The position numbers and the translations under genes are program-made. From an archaeon (lineage in GTDB: Archaea; Thermoproteota; Nitrososphaeria; Nitrososphaerales; CADDZS01), in contig JAJYUX010000018.1 of NCBI GenBank assembly GCA_021792315.1, positions 1 to 22,715 on the forward strand: a stretch of 22,715 nt of DNA. The letters are read 5' to 3'. The notes below the pieces were generated by a model, which was not told where the DNA came from, ran no database searches, and saw only the letters and a list, made by a program, of their open reading frames with translations. Positions 21,064-22,715 of this stretch are shown here, in pieces (positions within the stretch are counted from its first letter, which is position 1; every line of letters starts with the position of its first letter).

Positions 21064-22620
21064 TTAGCTGTAATCTTTCGTCCCTGACCAGGCTGCTGCT
21101 AAGGAAGTAAAATTCGGATTAGTGCATAGATAGACAGGCAAGATTTGTTCGTAACTTATACAGTACTGGCAGGTGAGTGTTGCTAGAGTAGTTACGTTCT
21201 TGTAAGCTCGTTGCATCGTTGAAAGTGACACCCCTATGGTGATTAGAACCTGACCATTACATGAATCCGGACCCCAGATGTAGTAGTTATTGTGGCCGCT
21301 TATCGCTTTTGGAAGCCCTAAATGCGTTCCGAGGAAATTTACGGCACTTGCTTCTCCATAATTTGAAGTGAATATACATGCCTGGTTTCTTACACTTGCT
21401 GGCAGAGTGTTGTAAGCTTGGGAGAGGTTGGAAACCATCATGCTCCATCCGTATTTGTCTGCAAGAACAGTTTGGTAGTCGGCAGTTCCATACGTCCTCA
21501 TCATAGTTGATGGCGACAATACTGGAATGACAACAGGAGCAAGCAACATGGCGACGATTATTAGGCTGGCTATGAAGGGCTTTGAACCAAACCGCCTGAG
21601 CATTCCTTTCTTTGAGATCGAGCCTTTCTCAATCAGAATGGCTCCTCCCGCGTATAACATTGGATAGGCCGGCATCAAATAGTACACCTTCATGCTCAGT
21701 ATTGTCATAAACACGTAGAGAATGACATACGAAAGGCCGATAGCTCTTAGCTGGTTGCCTACTTCTGACCTCAAGTAGAAGTAGAGGCCAATCAAAAAAA
21801 TCGGGACGTTGAGAAAGCTTATCCCCGCCACTTGTGAAAAGGCGAAGTTCAGAGGTCCGCCTCCACTGAAATCTCCCCTGAACGATTCGTAAAACTGGAT
21901 CATCGGCCATCCATTTGTGGCATTCCAGTAAATCATAGGCAGGATGAAGATTATTGATATCAGCCCACCAACGGGGATCCACTTTGAGTGCAAGTATTCT
22001 CGGCTCGAAGGGATCGCAAGAAAGGAGATGAACAAAGCTGCTACGAAGAAGAAGATCGTGAGTTTTGTGAGCAACGCGATCCCGACAACCATTCCGGCGA
22101 AAATCCAGAGCTTGGGTTCTTTTCGTCTGATTATTCTGATTATGAGGTACGCAAGCAAAGACCACCATAAGGAGTCGAACGAATCAGGTGTAAGAATCGA
22201 GCCAAACGCAAGGAAGTCCAACGATAGAAAGGTCGAAACGGCCGCTAGGACCTGAGCTTTCTTCCCTCCCCCCAATTCCCTAGCTATTATTCCTGAAACA
22301 AAAACAAGAAGAGCTTCGTTTAGAGCAGGCACCACATGGATCGAGACCAGTGAATCCTTAGAAATGACATTGAGCAAAGCGGCAACATAAGCTATGAATG
22401 GCGGAAAGTCAACATATCCGAGGGAGAGGTGCTGCGTTCCGCTCACAATGTAGTAGAGCTCGTCCCTGAAGTATCCATAGTTACCCGCAAAAATCATATG
22501 GACTGCAAAATCCGCAAGTGCGAGATAAGCGAGAAGCGCAGTCGCGCTTGTAAGCGACGCAGGTTTGAATGTGCGTTGGTTACTCGATGCGGCATATTTT
22601 CCCCCTTCAGAGACTTTCAA
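21064..22620 (-). CDS. GT39-type (dolichyl-phosphate-mannose mannosyltransferase / ArnT-like) membrane glycosyltransferase
   Basis: A 518-residue multi-pass membrane protein with about 10-12 hydrophobic helices and the hallmark first outer loop of GT-C enzymes: FRDELYYIVSG at about 51-61 with the catalytic acidic pair, then LSLGYVDFPPFIAYVAAL. Such enzymes move a sugar from a polyprenyl-phosphate carrier onto protein or lipid at the outer face of the membrane. A soluble C-terminal part of about 150 residues follows the last helix near LIIVAMLLAPVVIPVLS. The start is TTG at 22620; no in-frame Met occurs until residue 42, which would cut into the first helix, so the TTG or another alternative codon nearby is needed. 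A possible upstream gene on the same strand ends 24 bp before it. The substrate is unknown; S-layer or other surface glycosylation is likely. Confidence 0.82.
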   Translation of the reverse strand: MKVSEGGKYAASSNQRTFKPASLTSATALLAYLALADFAVHMIFAGNYGYFRDELYYIVSGTQHLSLGYVDFPPFIAYVAALLNVISKDSLVSIHVVPALNEALLVFVSGIIARELGGGKKAQVLAAVSTFLSLDFLAFGSILTPDSFDSLWWSLLAYLIIRIIRRKEPKLWIFAGMVVGIALLTKLTIFFFVAALFISFLAIPSSREYLHSKWIPVGGLISIIFILPMIYWNATNGWPMIQFYESFRGDFSGGGPLNFAFSQVAGISFLNVPIFLIGLYFYLRSEVGNQLRAIGLSYVILYVFMTILSMKVYYLMPAYPMLYAGGAILIEKGSISKKGMLRRFGSKPFIASLIIVAMLLAPVVIPVLSPSTMMRTYGTADYQTVLADKYGWSMMVSNLSQAYNTLPASVRNQACIFTSNYGEASAVNFLGTHLGLPKAISGHNNYYIWGPDSCNGQVLITIGVSLSTMQRAYKNVTTLATLTCQYCISYEQILPVYLCTNPNFTSLAAAWSGTKDYS

Positions 22621-22644
22621 CGCTTAACAGGGCAACTCCGAAAA

Positions 22645-22715
22645 TTAGGCTTGTTTCAGGCGCTCAGTGGCTGTGCCGAGTTCTTGCTCTGTGGTTTCGG
22701 ATTTGAATTGCCAAT
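22645..22715 (-). CDS. possible C-terminal end of a gene cut by the window edge
   Basis: On the minus strand one frame runs open from the window edge to TAA at 22645-22647, encoding about 23 residues ending TEQELGTATERLKQA. The charged, helix-like composition looks like the end of a real protein, and the position 24 bp before the glycosyltransferase start fits an operon. It is too short to identify and could be chance. Confidence 0.3.
   Translation of the reverse strand, partial: WQFKSETTEQELGTATERLKQA

Overview
The window reads as a stretch of archaeal chromosome. The evidence is a deoxyhypusine synthase gene, two tRNA genes that lack an encoded CCA and carry introns with archaeal bulge-helix-bulge (BHB) splice motifs, a classical C2H2 zinc-finger protein, a membrane pyrophosphatase, and several genes with a TATA-like box about 28-31 nt before the start codon (leaderless-type promoters). 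Moderate base composition, a heterotrophic catabolic gene set and a C2H2 protein suggest a soil or sediment member of the Thaumarchaeota (Nitrososphaeria) or a related TACK lineage. That affiliation is inference; no rRNA or ribosomal protein gene is present to test it.

Region 1 (38-14319) is a catabolic block. In order it holds a Tat-type ABC substrate-binding protein (-), an alpha/beta hydrolase (+), a ThDP-dependent lyase/decarboxylase (-), a small amidohydrolase-2 enzyme (-), a molybdenum hydroxylase large subunit (+), a second amidohydrolase-2 enzyme (+), a Rieske ferredoxin (+), an isocitrate lyase/PEP mutase family C-C lyase (+), a dihydropyrimidinase/hydantoinase (-), a nitrilase-superfamily amidase (+) and an acyl-CoA dehydrogenase (+). 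The four genes at 5419-10187 run in one direction with gaps of 58, 17 and 26 bp and look like one operon. The chemistry (Mo hydroxylation, cyclic-amide opening, amide hydrolysis, decarboxylation, C-C cleavage, acyl-CoA oxidation) suits uptake and breakdown of a heterocyclic or aromatic, possibly nitrogen-containing, compound. The exact substrate cannot be read from the sequence.

Region 2 (14320-15850) is small and mixed: a possible 38-residue protein whose start codon lies in a perfect hairpin, a C2H2 zinc-finger protein, an intron-containing tRNA-Phe, a patch of AT-rich inverted repeats, and the 5' remnant of an MFS (DHA2-type) transporter that breaks off at the 3' end of a methyltransferase gene.

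Region 3 (15692-20804) is housekeeping. A UbiE-like methyltransferase overlaps an ADP-dependent NAD(P)H-hydrate dehydratase by one base (both -). A deoxyhypusine synthase is divergent from them, followed by a membrane pyrophosphatase of the K+-independent type and a tRNA-Cys gene. The tRNA-Cys appears to contain two introns, at 37/38 and in the variable loop, whose splice motifs compete for the same exon bases.

Region 4 (21064-22715) holds a GT39-type membrane glycosyltransferase (-) and perhaps the last codons of another minus-strand gene cut by the window edge.

I found no CRISPR array, complete insertion sequence, rRNA gene or replication origin.
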